Source of the DNA: Oncomelania hupensis
Lineage: Eukaryota > Mollusca > Gastropoda > Littorinimorpha > Pomatiopsidae
Length of the DNA stretch: 64,000 bases
Reading direction: 5' to 3'
NCBI GenBank assembly: GCA_036898135.1
Contig: CM072511.1
Coordinates: 46,581,675 to 46,645,674 of the forward strand
The first letter of the stretch is position 1. Each line of letters opens with the position of its first letter. This document shows, one piece after another, positions 10,201 through 22,586 of the stretch. The translations under genes and the position numbers were made by a program. The notes under the pieces were generated by a model. That model had not been told where the DNA came from. It was given only the letters and a program-made list of their open reading frames with translations, and did not search any database.

Positions 10201-10883
10201 CTGTCAGTCGGTAGCTTACTGTAGATGTCATAAGCCTTTCCTCTAAGCCCTTGACTAAGCTTAAAAGACCAATGAGTGGGATCTAGTTTATACTCTGTTG
10301 CTAGACGCTCAAACCTAGTCAGATAGAGATCTAGACCTTCTTCTCTCTCATTGAATGTCCCCAGTGGAAATGACATTCCTTGTACAGGGTTGGATGCTAC
10401 CTCTAGCTGATCTGAGTGGGAAGGGGTTGAGGAAGAACTTGAAGCTCCTGATCCCAATCTTCTTAGCTCTAACTCATGCTGTCTTTCTTTTTCCTTCTCT
10501 TCCCTCTCTTTTTCTTTTTCTGCCCTCTCTTTTTCTTTTTCTGCTCGCTCATAATCCCACCTCCTAACTTCTGCTTCTCTCTCTGCTGCTACCTTCTTCT
10601 GTTCTGCTTCTAGCTCTAGTTTCTTCTGCTCTGCTTCTAATTCTAGTTTCTTCTGCTCTCTTGCTGCTTCTAGTTCTAATTTCTTTTGCTCTGCTTCTAA
10701 TTCTGCTTTTCTCTGTTCTGCTTCAAGTTTCTTCTGTTCTCTCTCTGCTGCTCTCTCTGCCTTAGCCTCCTGTTTCTCTACCTCTGCATTTATATACGCA
10801 ATTAGGTCTCCCCCTGCTAAGTGTAAAGCTTCTCCTAGTTCCTTGAAACGCAATCTCAAGGCCACTGGGTCCGACATTGCCAA
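7284..10883 (-). CDS. Gag-protease-integrase polyprotein (1199 codons)
   Basis: Residues 34-137 are a charged K/E/R-rich coiled coil with repeated EQKKLEL-type units. About 172-336 is a Gag core whose second half (about 250-335) has the hallmarks of a SCAN domain: FR near the start, W279, LLVWEQL, PELR, and a final acidic helix. A CX2CX4HX4C zinc knuckle follows (C394, C397, H402, C407), then an aspartic protease DTG motif (460-462). Integrase follows directly: a zinc-binding H633/H640/C670/C673 motif, catalytic D703, D762 and E798 (a D,D35E spacing) and a GPY/F module near 937-945. There is no room for reverse transcriptase between protease and integrase. From about residue 982 the frame crosses the deletion junction, and the remaining ~215 codons are an out-of-frame reading of the RNase H region. 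The protein should form particles, process itself and integrate DNA, but not copy RNA. Confidence 0.93.
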   Translation of the reverse strand: MAMSDPVALRLRFKELGEALHLAGGDLIAYINAEVEKQEAKAERAAEREQKKLEAEQRKAELEAEQKKLELEAAREQKKLELEAEQKKLELEAEQKKVAAEREAEVRRWDYERAEKEKERAEKEKEREEKEKERQHELELRRLGSGASSSSSTPSHSDQLEVASNPVQGMSFPLGTFNEREEGLDLYLTRFERLATEYKLDPTHWSFKLSQGLRGKAYDIYSKLPTDRVTDYHKVKEALLTGFELTGECYRQKFRTNRRVKGESYAQFADRLSTMLDKWISQSATAKTYDGLTELLVWEQLRETMTPELRTFSVEQGAERLEDLVKVADRYVAAHGEAKSFRRDLKPNGKEAQKRSPNREERTANKPNNPRPGQNKGPNTEFGKRGPAEQRRYCSFCNRNNHSTAECFKLAAQRREERESRPAHRVLTQSSGNKPHTIGDHPSVTDTVKVNGKEASCLYDTGLSYDAIVSESLVSRADLTDKTVDLQGADLTKPTTTCPIAWIEVESRYVTGRIQAAVLQKPLYDLVLGCRYVFLGTPPKTVEIAAVQTRAQAKTQPPQPEFAPNPGLEEIKTAQKEDTSIAKCFQKLPKAHTPPHKGDFYMEEGVLHRQGDGDHTQLVLPATLRAQVLELGHSMPLSGHMGIGATVQRISAHYYWPGITEDVKRYVKSCHQCQRYSPRHHTVPVTLGPSVVVGVPFQQVSVDIVGPLPMTKKRNRFLLTLVDACTMWCEAVPLPAIDTKKIADALIAIFTRVGFPDSIRTDNGSQFTGRLMQDVFELIQVHHIRTPPYHPASNGQVERLNGTLLTILRKVADDNPEAWDTYVNAALFAYRETPHAATGYTPSTLLFGRPLAGPLEALRRSWTEAKIDDTPRGATKYVADLQETLKATWKKAGVALKKARARQAKYYHRHAKDRELQVGDQVLLLLPSGTNKLDIAWRGPYRVTAKKSKTVYQVEVNGRARYHHINLLKKYTDRPATPSTHTWMAIAIAAEAHPQLQQHRRTTDKWNPENRPGQSSMDSRMRDSIPNTQGQNDIGASAPPTRFDSAIRSTHRRKRLRPRSSTATARPQECRDAIPCRLRQQKIETRRDPLRHVGERMSWTSLGHTEISTLPVWDTLHSSGGPPTTIVPGSLQILELSPDEMGTHSSGVLIPDRVHTRQREPRSRLPQSPSRGGHSSCRPPNTTKGHSTRIRPRPVIPCH
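7298..7933 (-). pseudogene. RNase H domain with RT tether remnant
   Basis: Read in a different frame from the polyprotein, this stretch encodes the end of the RT connection region (with the NYNSIAVPLTN and APVLHLPD motifs usual just before Gypsy RNase H) and a full RNase H. It shows TDAS, the SEKECLGLVWAI helix, VQVDHQPL and a final GADYLSRH block, so the catalytic acidic residues are present. The first Met lies at 7789, but the homologous frame runs open back to about 7933. Nothing of the RT palm (YVDD-type box) is found. Without RT and out of frame with integrase it is probably not expressed as an active enzyme, although RNase H itself looks intact. Confidence 0.9.
7915..7945 (-). other. 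deletion junction: integrase end to RT tether
   Basis: The integrase C-terminus, ending near the motif INLLKKYTDRP (about residues 966-975), is followed within about 20 codons by the RT-RNase H tether. Several hundred codons of RT are missing. The junction contains short repeats (ACACACACA and GCCATCGCCATCGC), which could have helped template switching during reverse transcription. Confidence 0.8.
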
Positions 10884-11218
10884 ACGTGTCTATGAACAAC
10901 CTCTGAATCAAGTGGAATACCAAAACACTAGCAATATTGCAATTCAATAACAACAATGCAAAGACCATAAAATTTGCAATCAATAATAGAATAAAACAAG
11001 AGTCAAATGGCATACAACAGTTATTTAAGCAAAACCTGCAAAAGAACAATGCAACATACAGGCACAAAAATATTTGAAGCAAAAAAGTTTTTAACTAAAG
11101 AATAGTGCACCCAACTGATCAGTCCTTGTTACAAGTATTCTAAGTTATTCTACTACTCCTACTGTTATCTAATTTTATTGTACTTAGGTCCGGTTATACC
11201 CAATTCCTATTATACACA

Positions 11219-11238
11219 GATCCTGGCTAGGCTCGCCA
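11219..11238 (-). promoter_or_regulatory. candidate primer-binding site
   Basis: On the minus strand, 7 nt beyond the inner end of the 5' LTR, is TGGCGAGCCTAGCCAGGATC. It begins with TGG, the complement of a tRNA CCA end, and 18 nt is the usual primer length. I could not name the tRNA. Confidence 0.7.
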
Positions 11239-11245
11239 ATTAAAG

Positions 11246-12780
11246 TGTCACGTGGGGTTTATGGGCTCTGCACAATGGAATTATGGACCCTCACGTTTAT
11301 TCGGTGGGAACTGCTAGTAAGTCACCCTATGAATTACTTTAATAAATTTATTTGTTTAGCTCGTTCTGTGTTAAGGTTGGGGTACAGAAATAGATAGAAA
11401 AATGGTAAAAGAATACTGTCACACTAGCTTTCACACGGCTATGAATCATATGTAGTCCAGCCACTTGATAACAGTTAAAATCACACATTTATTTCTTCTA
11501 CTCTATACAAGATTCTCTAAGTACTAATCTAACTTAAAAAGTCTCTTTCAATGCTAATAGTTCGATCGCTGATAGTCTATGCAGCTGTTCTATCTTCATC
11601 GGGCACTTGCTAGTATATCTCATGTAGATTTGGACTACTGTGGTCCGTTTTACAGTTTCTGAAGAGTTGGACTACTGTGGTCCTGTTTCCGATCAGTTTA
11701 AGTGCACCTATGTTGTTACACTTAACTGCTAGGTGGTGCGGTCGAAGTCCTTCTGTGAGGTAGCTTCAGGTGCACCTGTGTAGTTGTGTAGTTGGGTTCC
11801 CTTGCCACGCTGTGGGGTCTTGTAGGGTGTGATCCAGGGTAACTCTCTCCGACCTGTGCGGTAGAGGTTACGCAGACAACTCGTCGTTTCTGTGGAGTTG
11901 TGCGCACGGGATAGCTCGGGATAGCTCGCCTGCTCGTCTGTAATATAAGAGACGAAATTCTGCACAACCCTGAATAATCGGTTTGTGCAGAGCGTCTCAC
12001 TGAAAGCCAAGTAGCCCTCAGTGATAGCTCCACATCTCTATACATAAGCGACGAACATTCTGCTACTTCCGGGTTCCACTGGAATCTCAACTCTAAATTC
12101 CTATACATACATAAATATCAATCGTGGCTAACTATACACATACAGAATTAATAATAATATAAACATTCAGTGGTACAGCCACTGGTCTGCAAACATACAT
12201 ATAAGTTAAACAACAGTGGTTCCGTACGGGATGCAACATGGCGGCGTAACCGGTCGTGTTTCGCCTCGTGGTCGGCTCTTCCACGTGGTACGGCAAATTC
12301 GGATTAATAATTCACATTTATGCATAGCAAATTCCACAAACATAATTGCAACAATAATATAAATATATCACGATGAAACAGAAGGGTGTTCATTTACCTG
12401 TCTGACAAGTTCAGGCCCGTTGGCGACTTAATAGAATTCTAAGATTCCTAAGTCCTGCTTCCTGGTCTATGTGTGGAGAGATTTCTCTGCCAGCTTTCTA
12501 GCTGTTAACACTTCGGTGTATTACTCCCAACTGACCAAAACTGTGCGTGGTTTGGACCCAGTCAAACTGGCTCCAACCACTTTGCCTAAGCTCTCCCATT
12601 GGTTCCAACGGTCCGATTCAAAACTCAAGTGCTGACGTCACTGCGCTGTGTGTGTGGCTCAGGCTCGCAGTGTGCTGTAATTTAATTGCTTGATGTGTAC
12701 TACACTGACTCTCTACTGTTACAATGACTACACATGCTGAATAGTCAATGAGCAGAGTTAAAACTAGCCAATTCGTGACA
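11246..12780 (-). repeat. 5' LTR of the Gmr1-like element
   Basis: Same 1535-bp sequence as 5596-7130, with the same TGTCACG and CGTGACA termini. As the 5' LTR on the minus strand it should hold the promoter. A TATATTTATA-like stretch exists on the minus strand (plus-strand 12357-12370) but I cannot confirm a start site. Confidence 0.97.
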
Positions 12781-12785
12781 CTCTT
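12781..12785. repeat. 5-bp target-site duplication of the LTR element (right)
   Basis: CTCTT, matching 5591-5595. Confidence 0.9.
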
Positions 12786-14426
12786 TTTATTTAAGAATTA
12801 ATTGTTTTAACACGTGTATGCAAGCAAACAAAAGGCTGTGTACACCAACTGGATATGTTAGCCCTAGAGTAGGGGAATAGATGGTGGTTATGGCGGTGGT
12901 GGTGTTGGCGGAGGTGGGGAGCATATTTTATTCAGTAGACGAACTGTAATATTTAAACAATTTAGCATGAAATAACCATGAGTACACAAATAAAATCTAC
13001 GTTTTGCCCAATAAATATTATGTACAATTAATAATTGCAAGAAGCAGCACACATTTGACATACATACACACACACATACACACACCCACACACACACACA
13101 CCAAACAACAAACAGAACCGGCAATTCTTAAAACACACTATAGAATACGAAGATAGGTTTTGCTTGTTTAAATATAATGTTTTTTACACAAAAGCGTCCA
13201 GGTCATTTCCCACAGTGGTGGATTCCAGACTATAGCTCTATAGGCTACTATATTGACTGCTTTCAATGTATGCCTATGAAGGTGAGATAGGGGTGTGAGA
13301 CATGGTCTGCGACCAGCTGGCTGCCTAAACACGGCAAGCGCTGAAAGGTCATAACTGTGGGGGATAGCTGTGTACCATAACAAGAGAGGATCACTATACG
13401 TTTCATCCATATCCTGCTAGCCTTCCACTTCTCCAACCCAGTGTTGCAACACCCCCACCCCACCCCACCCCATAACCCACTACCCCTCACACCCACTTTT
13501 CATCACTTCAAAAAGCTCCATTGGTCTTACGATTAATACATGGCTGTACCCCATGTCTTCTGAACTAAAAAAAAAAAAGCAAAGTTCCAAAGGGTTGTAA
13601 ACCTTTATTCTAGTACCACCGAGAGTCATTGTCGGATGATTTGTGATTAAACTTAGTCTCGCATTAGCGTGAAACCATGTAACAAACTTATTCTGGTTTA
13701 TCTAATCAACGCAGCTGCAGGGGTTGATACAACCTAGGGACTCAGAACAGATTTGTCTTACTGCAAATGTCTGAAAAGGGTCTCCAGGACAACATGCGAT
13801 GTGGATTCCTATGTAAAATCATTAGGTTCATTACTAAGTACTGTTAGCTTGACACTGCTGCAGCGTTTTATGTCCATACTAACACGTAACAGCCATGTTT
13901 GGCTGGCATGGCCATAGAATAGAGGGGTCTTTTACGCGTACACAAAAGAATGAACCGCCTATGCTACTCATTACTGTGTTGTTGTTCTTTTCCTCTTTGT
14001 TCTATCTTTAAATCTTTGTCTTTTTGAATTTCCAGACTTATCTGCAGATAGTTCAGATCGTTTTTTTTCTCTGTACCTTTCGTTCTTCGTTTTCTTTCTT
14101 CTGCGTTACATGCTATCATTCTTTCTTTTTCTTTTGAACCCGTCTTCGCTCTCTCAGTCACAATTTAATAAATATTTAATAAATAAATAAATACATAAAT
14201 AAACACCACAAACGCAATGTAACAAAATTGAATACAATACAATACCATGCAATGCAATCCAAGACAAGACAAGACAAGACAAGACAATAAGACGAGCACC
14301 AATATCGATACTTGTTTCGCGCGTTTTCTTTTAGAGTCAACGTTATTTACTACTTATTGAATTATTTTGAGGATGTGTAAAAAAAAAGAAGTAAACATTG
14401 TGTATGTATCCTATAAAAATAATTAA
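12786..14426. other. unassigned DNA with CA and C-rich tracts
   Basis: No gene recognised. There is a CA microsatellite at about 13062-13101. A CCCC-run tract at 13452-13471 is capable of a G-quadruplex on the minus strand. An ACAAG pentamer run lies at about 14261-14286, preceded by ATACA-type pentamers that resemble a retroposon tail. Confidence 0.55.
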
Positions 14427-14566
<140 letters not shown>

Positions 14567-15394
14567 TGTTGTACACATGCAAGCTTAGGATTTTTTTTAT
14601 GTTACCAGAAAAGTATTTACTTGTGAAGTAATGATTTTTTTCCAGCCACTGAAGTAGGTAATAAAGTGATATGAAACAACTTGGGCATTTAAAGCAGTAT
14701 GGCAATCACTTTTCATTGAGACTAGACTGTGTTCTCGACGTTTACCGCGTGTGTGTTTAGCAGCAAGGAATATGTTGGGACAAAAGCCTGACTTGAAATC
14801 TGAAACTTGGTGAATCCAAAGGATCATCACTTTCAAAAGGCGATAATACTTCGGGCCTATCTCTACAAAGGCCTGGGAGCTTGTACACAAGCGTTGGAAA
14901 TACTAGTACCCCTTGCAATTTTAAGGCTGAATAATTTATATGAAGATGATGTACACTTGTTCCACGCCAATAAAATCTCCCTATCCTTTGAGAATAGAAT
15001 GGTCGTGGCGCACAACATAATTTTAAAAAACAACAACAACAACAACGATTTGGGTACACCGAGAATTAGGAGGCCTGAGTCTAAAGCGCGTTTCTGCCTA
15101 TTCTGTGTAGCGGAGAAAATGGTGACAGTAGAGATAATTATATTGGTGTACCCTCCTTTCCCGCTCCATTCCCCTTTCTGAAGACTGAATATTTATTTGG
15201 TTACACACAGTACCAGACCCATGACAAGGCATACACCTGGAAGACTGGTGTATGGACTGACACACAGTCCGTGTATCAGGCAAAACTTTGGGGTCCAGAT
15301 GATTTTGATTTCCAGGGTTGATTCAACCTTTTTTTTTCCCCGTGCGGCTCGGCTCACCTTGCCCCCCGGGACCTCTTTTTAAAGTACAAAATAT
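14567..15394. other. unassigned DNA
   Basis: Several overlapping open frames of 60-124 codons exist on both strands (for example 14807-15181 plus), but none shows a domain or splice-supported structure. I call no gene. Confidence 0.5.
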
Positions 15395-15404
15395 ATTTGA
15401 ATGC

Positions 15405-15605
15405 TTAGTGGGGCCGGGTAGCTCAGTTGGTAAGAGCGTCTTGCTAGTAACCGAAAGGTCGCTGGTTCGAATCCCGGATTGGTCAACGTGTGATCATATT
15501 ATTTTCCCCTTTACCAACAACTGGCCCGCTGGTGTCAGTATAAATCGGTCCAGAAGTCACCTATATGCGAAAGTGTCGTGTGACTATAATCTACAAGAAC
15601 AGAAC
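15405..15605 (+). mobile_element. tRNA-derived SINE, copy 1
   Basis: A 201-bp element between perfect 10-bp duplications ATTTGAATGC (15395-15404 and 15606-15615). The head GCCGGGTAGCTCAGTTGG is a tRNA A box and GGTTCGAATCC is a B box, that is, an internal RNA polymerase III promoter. The anticodon-loop region CTAGTAA resembles tRNA-Thr(AGT). The tRNA-unrelated body ends GTCGTGTGACTATAATCTACAA, also seen in copy 2 at 57545-57739. The acceptor stem pairs badly, so it is not a working tRNA gene. Confidence 0.93.
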
Positions 15606-15615
15606 ATTTGAATGC

Positions 15616-16877
15616 CCTGACTATCCAAAACTGTTAAAGTCTCCACTAAAAATGTAGTCTGTTTAGTGTGTAGGCATTTAGACTGACACAGAGGATGTAT
15701 ATCGACGTACGCTGAGAATCTGTCAAAGACTGTGCATTCCTAAATCCTGAACTAGGCTAATTCGGGCATAGACTGGGACAAAGAAATATCTGGGACTAAA
15801 ACCTGGCACAAAACCATCGTTTTGAACTGTGACATTATTTATCTAGGGCAATGTGTGTTTTAGAACCGGCTTCATGCGTCAGATCGCAGATATAATTTTT
15901 TTAAGTCGAATTTTATGGGGTTGATTTAGAATCCATTCAAGCTAGCAGTTCGCTTGAAAGAACGACCGAGCTGGTATGTGGAATAATTAACGCAGAAATT
16001 ATACAGACAAGCAAAACATTTCTTTTTTTTTCTTAACTTTTTGTAGGCGTTAATGAACTATTTAGCAAAAGCTCGCGTTTAAATGACATTGTCATTAGTT
16101 TCATACAGGATGCAGTAACGTCTAAAGCGTTTCCTAATACGTTAAACCCCTAGATTGCCATGCCATGGTTTGCATTGCGAATAATGTATGTCATCGCATC
16201 ATTGTAATTACTTTTAAATGCGGTTTGCCCGTAAGTGTTGAGCAAGAATATTTTAAAAATATTGTGATTTGTTTAATCCTCGTAGATTTTTACAGCTATA
16301 ATTTGCATACAGGATGATATTCATTGTTTTGGAATTTTAAACCATTTGTATTTAGTCCTATATTCATACGCTCTATGATACCTTTGTGTGTGTGGGTGTG
16401 GGTGTGGGTGTGTGTGTGTGTGTGTGGAACGGATTAATTTCCATACTGCTACTGAAGTAGCCTACATCAAAGAATATTTTGCATGTCCACTACAGCTGAT
16501 AACTACAAGTACGATAACTTATGTCGCGGTGACACACACTTATCAAAGCCTAAACATCAGTCTGTTGTGATCGTATAAGTAATGTTTGGGATGAAATCGC
16601 CGTACAAATAAATCATCACGGTGTATGATTCTCCCTCATGCTGTGCTGTTTAACGAAACGTGTCGGTATTTCCCCGCTGTGTCTGTATCTATTGTATCTC
16701 TGTCCATTGAATTTACTGATCTTATGCTCGGGTCGCCGGACCCTTTTGGGATTCTTATCGCGTCTTCGTCCGCGGCTGGTCAAGGTCCAAGCTACATCAA
16801 AAGCCACCCTGTTCTAAGGATATAGTTGTGAGACCACATGAGCATACGAGATGGTCTAAAGGCATTCAGCTCTCTAG
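15616..16877. other. unassigned DNA
   Basis: Nothing recognisable apart from a short GT/GGGT tract at about 16385-16428. Confidence 0.6.
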
Positions 16878-17109
16878 TAACAGAGTAGCTCAGTGGTAAA
16901 ATGTTCCCCCAGCGCGCAGGAGAAGGTAGGTTCAATTCTCGGCGAGGACGAGGTATACTGTTTCGCAGGAATCGACTTTCGATTCTTTATCCAGCGGTTT
17001 TATCCTCTTCCTCCATGCCGCTGCAATGGAACGTTCCAGACCTCGGCCATGTTCTCAAAAGCGCCGTTGACAGGATCAAACAAATACACATAAATCAATC
17101 AATCAATAC
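16878..17109 (+). mobile_element. tRNA-like SINE
   Basis: The head GAGTAGCTCAGTGGTAAAA matches a tRNA A box and GGTTCAATTCTC is a degraded B box. The element ends in a CAAT tail (AAATCAATCAATCAAT). I see no clear TSD. It differs in body from the 15405 SINE. Confidence 0.7.
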
Positions 17110-17164
17110 AGTTTTATCGGAGTATGTCTTTTGCCAGAGGCGATTAATTGACTGTGCTCTTGAT

Positions 17165-17225
17165 ATGGCAAGCAGGGGCTTAAGTTGGATTTTATTCTGT
17201 CAGCGCCTTTAACAGCTCTTTGAGC
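17165..17225 (+). repeat. SINE 3'-domain relic
   Basis: CTTAAGTTGGATTTTATTCTG, CAGCGCC and AGCTC occur in the same order as at the 3' end of the SINE at 33105-33538 and at 52588-52670. This marks a shared 3' domain. Confidence 0.5.
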
Positions 17226-17242
17226 CTGTAAGTGCAAAAACA

Positions 17243-17336
17243 TATCTCTCTCTATATATATCTATATATCTATCTCTATATATCTATATATCTATATCTA
17301 TCTATATCTATCTATATCTATCTATATCTATATCTA

Positions 17337-17429
<93 letters not shown>

Positions 17430-17480
17430 CTATCTCTATCTATATCTATATCTATATATACACACACACTCTCTCTCTCT
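17243..17480. repeat. (TATC)n microsatellite
   Basis: Imperfect TATC and TATATC units give way to about 21 pure TATC units, then CA and CT. It directly abuts a LINE fragment at 17484. Confidence 0.97.
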
Positions 17481-17483
17481 GTC

Positions 17484-18134
17484 TACCGAGTCTGGCATGC
17501 AGCACTGTGGGCAACCATGAGAGTGTACAACATCAGCCCTAAAATTATTGAAGTCATCAAAAGCCTGTAGGACAAGGCTAGCAGTGCAGTCCTCCACAAC
17601 AGCGCAATCGAAAAACTGGTTCAGGACAACAATCGGTGTGCGTCAGGGATGCCTACTCTCTACAACACTCTTTAACATCTTCCTGGAGCACATCATGTCA
17701 GATGCCCTTGCAGATCACGAAGGCACAATCAGCATAGGGGGTAGAGCAATCTCCAACCTTCGTTTTGCTGATGACATTGATGGATTGGCTGGAAAGGAAC
17801 AATAACTTGAACAGCTGGTACAGAGGATTGAAACCACCTCCAGAGCCTATGGAATAGAAATAAGTGCAGAGAAGACCAAAATGATGACCAACAACACCAA
17901 TGGCATCAACACGGACATCAAAGTCCAAGGCCAATCCCTCACCAGGTCTTGCAAAGACCATCCTGCAAGGCACAGCGCAAGGAGGTAGAAGAAGAGGGAG
18001 ATCGAAAAAGAGGTAGAAGGACAACATTCGAGAATGGACTGGTTTGACCGAAACCATCAGGGTTGCTGAGGACAGAGAAAATGGAGTACGCTGGTTAAAC
18101 GATCATCTGAGGTGCCCCTACGACCTCCGAGTTA
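17484..18134 (+). pseudogene. LINE family 1 relic, reverse transcriptase to 3' end
   Basis: Starts inside the reverse transcriptase at the VWHAALWATMRVYNI region, has a stop and frame changes soon after, and keeps the catalytic FADD box (RFADDIDGLAG). It then jumps to the C-terminal ILQG and GRRRGR-type region and ends at CGAGTTA. About 600 bases present in longer relics are missing internally. Eight other pieces of the same family lie in this window. The left edge abuts the TATC microsatellite. It is dead. Confidence 0.9.
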
Positions 18135-20315
<2,181 letters not shown>

Positions 20316-21810
20316 TACTCCTATCCTATCCAGTAACTCGAAAGTCGTTGGGGCATAACAGATGATCGTTTAACCAACGTACTCCATCTTTCTCTGTCCT
20401 CAGCAACCCTCATGGCTTCGCCCAGTGTCAAGACAGCCCAATCTCCCACCTCTTTTTCGGTCTCTTTCTTCTTCTGCCTCCTTGCACAATGCCTTGCAGG
20501 ATGGTCTTTGCAAAGCCTGATTCTCTGGTGACGTGGCCCTACCATCGGAGCTTCCGTTTCTTCACCACTGTGAGCATGTCATCGTGTTGTCCTTTGGCTA
20601 GTGTTATGGTCTTTCGGACTTCCTCGTTGGTGAGGTGCTTGGTATAGGAAATGTCCACAAGTCTTCTGTAGCATCTCATCGCTATGCGTTGTGTTCTTCG
20701 TTGTAGGTCTGCTGTGAAGGTTCATGTTTCGCAAGCGTATAGGAAAATGGAGATACGGGAGCGCAAAAGTCTTACCTTGGAGTGTAGACTGATGGTCCTT
20801 CCTTTCCAAATGGGCTTCAACCTCGTGCGATCCTGGAGATGACTTCCTGTCGAGACCTTTTGTCTGATACAATGGCTCCTAAATATTTGAAGCTACGCAC
20901 TGTGTTGAGCGATTGGCTTTGGACTTTGATGTTCATGTTGATGCTATTGGTGTTGTTGGTTATCATTTTGATCTTCTCTGCATTATTTCTGGAGGTGGTG
21001 TCAAGCCTCTGAACCAGCTGTTTAAGTTCCTTTTCCTCTCCAGCCAATCCATCAACGTCATCCGCAAAAAGGAGGTTGGAGATTGCTGACAGTGCCTTCG
21101 TGATCTGCAAGGGCATCTGACATGATGCACTCTAGGAAGATGTTGAGTGTTGGAGAGAGTAGGCATCATAGACGCACGCCGATTGTTCTTCGGAACCAGT
21201 TCTCGATGGTGCTGTTGTGGAGGACTGCACTGGTAGTCTTGCCATACAGGTTTTTGATGACTTAATAATGTTAGGGCTTATGTTGTACACTCTCGTGGTT
21301 GCCCACAGAGTTACATGCCAAACTCGGTCAAACGCTTTTTTTGAATTCTACAAACAAATGGTATAGATGTTGGTGCTGTAGATATTTCTCGCATATTATT
21401 CTGAGGTTGAAAATCGACTCAGTGGTACTTCGCCCTGCCCACACACAATCCTGCTTATTCTTCAGCTATGATTTGTCCAGTTTGGGGTTTCAACCTGTCT
21501 AGTATTATTTTCAGGAAGACTTTGCTGAGATGACTGATGAGGTTGATTGTGCGGTAGTTTTAGGTTTTAGGTTACCCTTTTTTGGAAGAGCGTTGACAAC
21601 CGACTTGATCCATGCAGATCTTGTTATAGGTAATGGTGATGGCGTCAATCATCGCTTCTCCTCCTGCTTGAAGTAATTTTGCGGGTATGTTGTCCACTCC
21701 TGCTGATATTTCCTTCTGCAGCGATTGCACTGCTGCCTCAATTTCTCCTCGGAGAATTGGGATGATTTCTTCTTCTCTGTTCTGGGGGATATGCAGTATT
21801 CGCCTACTTC
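20316..21810 (-). pseudogene. LINE family 1 relic, longest copy
   Basis: Minus-strand remnant of a non-LTR retrotransposon covering the region upstream of the RT (about 21700-21600), the RT core with LLFADDVDGLAGEE (about 21080-21040) and SFKYLGAIVSD (about 20890). It continues through the C-terminal region and ends at CGAGTTACTGGATAGGATAGG. The reading frame is broken several times and a segment around 21540-21580 is scrambled. The 3' terminus with GGATA repeats is shared with the other copies. The C-terminal ILQG/GRRR/W-D-N-I pattern is common in invertebrate LINEs, but I cannot fix the clade. Confidence 0.9.
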
Positions 21811-21912
21811 TTAAAAGGCACCAGCGGTTTAAGGAATTGAGAAAGCAGCAACAGCAGCAGCATCAATCCCATTTATCACCGCCACCACCACAATTGCCAA
21901 TCCCACAAACAC
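21811..21912. other. short unassigned spacer
   Basis: CAG/CAC-rich spacer between the LINE relic and retroposon copy B. Nothing coding is recognised. Confidence 0.4.
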
Positions 21913-22397
21913 TACCAGTTAGTTAGTTATTCATTGTTTACAGGGTCCAGCGGACTGCAAAGAGCAGAATCAGGACCACAAAATCAAGACAACAACTTCG
22001 CTGAAAGAGGACTCATCCCTGATCCGCATAAAAGATCTGCCGAAACAATGCTAGTGGTAACACTGAAGGCAATCCACCAGCCGGTCACTTTACAACAAAG
22101 ACATCCCACGCAGGGGACTCTGAGGCTATACTCTAATTTATCGAACCCCCGTTTACAAAAAACAAAATAGAATACAAACATTATAAAATATCAACAAAAC
22201 ACATACATATAAAATGCCAACAAAAGATAGGTGACTGGTCTAGCGAAGAAGAAGATAGTAAAGTAGATTAATAGAACAAAATAGGAATGAGAAAGAACAA
22301 AGGAGAAAGACAGCGACAGTGGGAATTTAAAGCACTAAAATTTCCAGAAAGTGGGGATACTATTTCTACTGAAACCCCCGGCACCCAAACGGGAGAT
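21913..22397 (-). mobile_element. retroposon Rp1, copy B
   Basis: Reverse-oriented, shorter relative of copies A, C and D. The tail (AATAACTAACTAACT on the minus strand) is at the left and the GGGTGCCGGGGGTTTCAG head at the right. It lacks about 100 bases of the middle present in copy A. The flanks share ACAAACAC (21905-21912 and 22398-22405), a possible 8-bp TSD. Confidence 0.8.
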
Positions 22398-22586
22398 ACA
22401 AACACCTTCAACACCACCACCACTACCAACACCACTAACCCCACCATAACTTTCATCATCATAAGCACCAATTTTTCTTAACACATATGTGTTCATTAGA
22501 TAATAACGGAACAAACATATTTATAGAGCTTTTTCTCGGGACTCAAAGTTTTTTTGTTTTGTTTTTTGTTTACAAAACGACATCCG

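Larger units (their letters stand above)
5596..12780 (-). mobile_element. Ty3/Gypsy LTR retrotransposon, Gmr1-like domain order, lacking the RT core
   Basis: A complete 7185-bp insertion: CTCTT TSD, LTR, internal region, LTR, CTCTT. The LTRs lie exactly 5650 bp apart and no difference is visible along their length, which means a recent insertion. All coding is on the minus strand, so the right LTR is the 5' LTR. The internal region reads gag (coiled coil, SCAN-like domain, zinc knuckle), aspartic protease, integrase, then RNase H. Integrase lies upstream of RNase H, the reverse of the canonical Ty3/Gypsy order. This matches the Gmr1-like group described by Goodwin and Poulter. The reverse transcriptase fingers, palm and thumb are absent between integrase and RNase H (junction about 7920-7945), so the copy cannot be autonomous. 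Confidence 0.95.

Noticed and set aside
15414..15490. Functional tRNA genes at 15414 and 57548
   Set aside because: Good A and B boxes, but acceptor and anticodon stems pair poorly, and both sit inside elements with TSDs and a shared non-tRNA body: SINEs, not tRNA genes.
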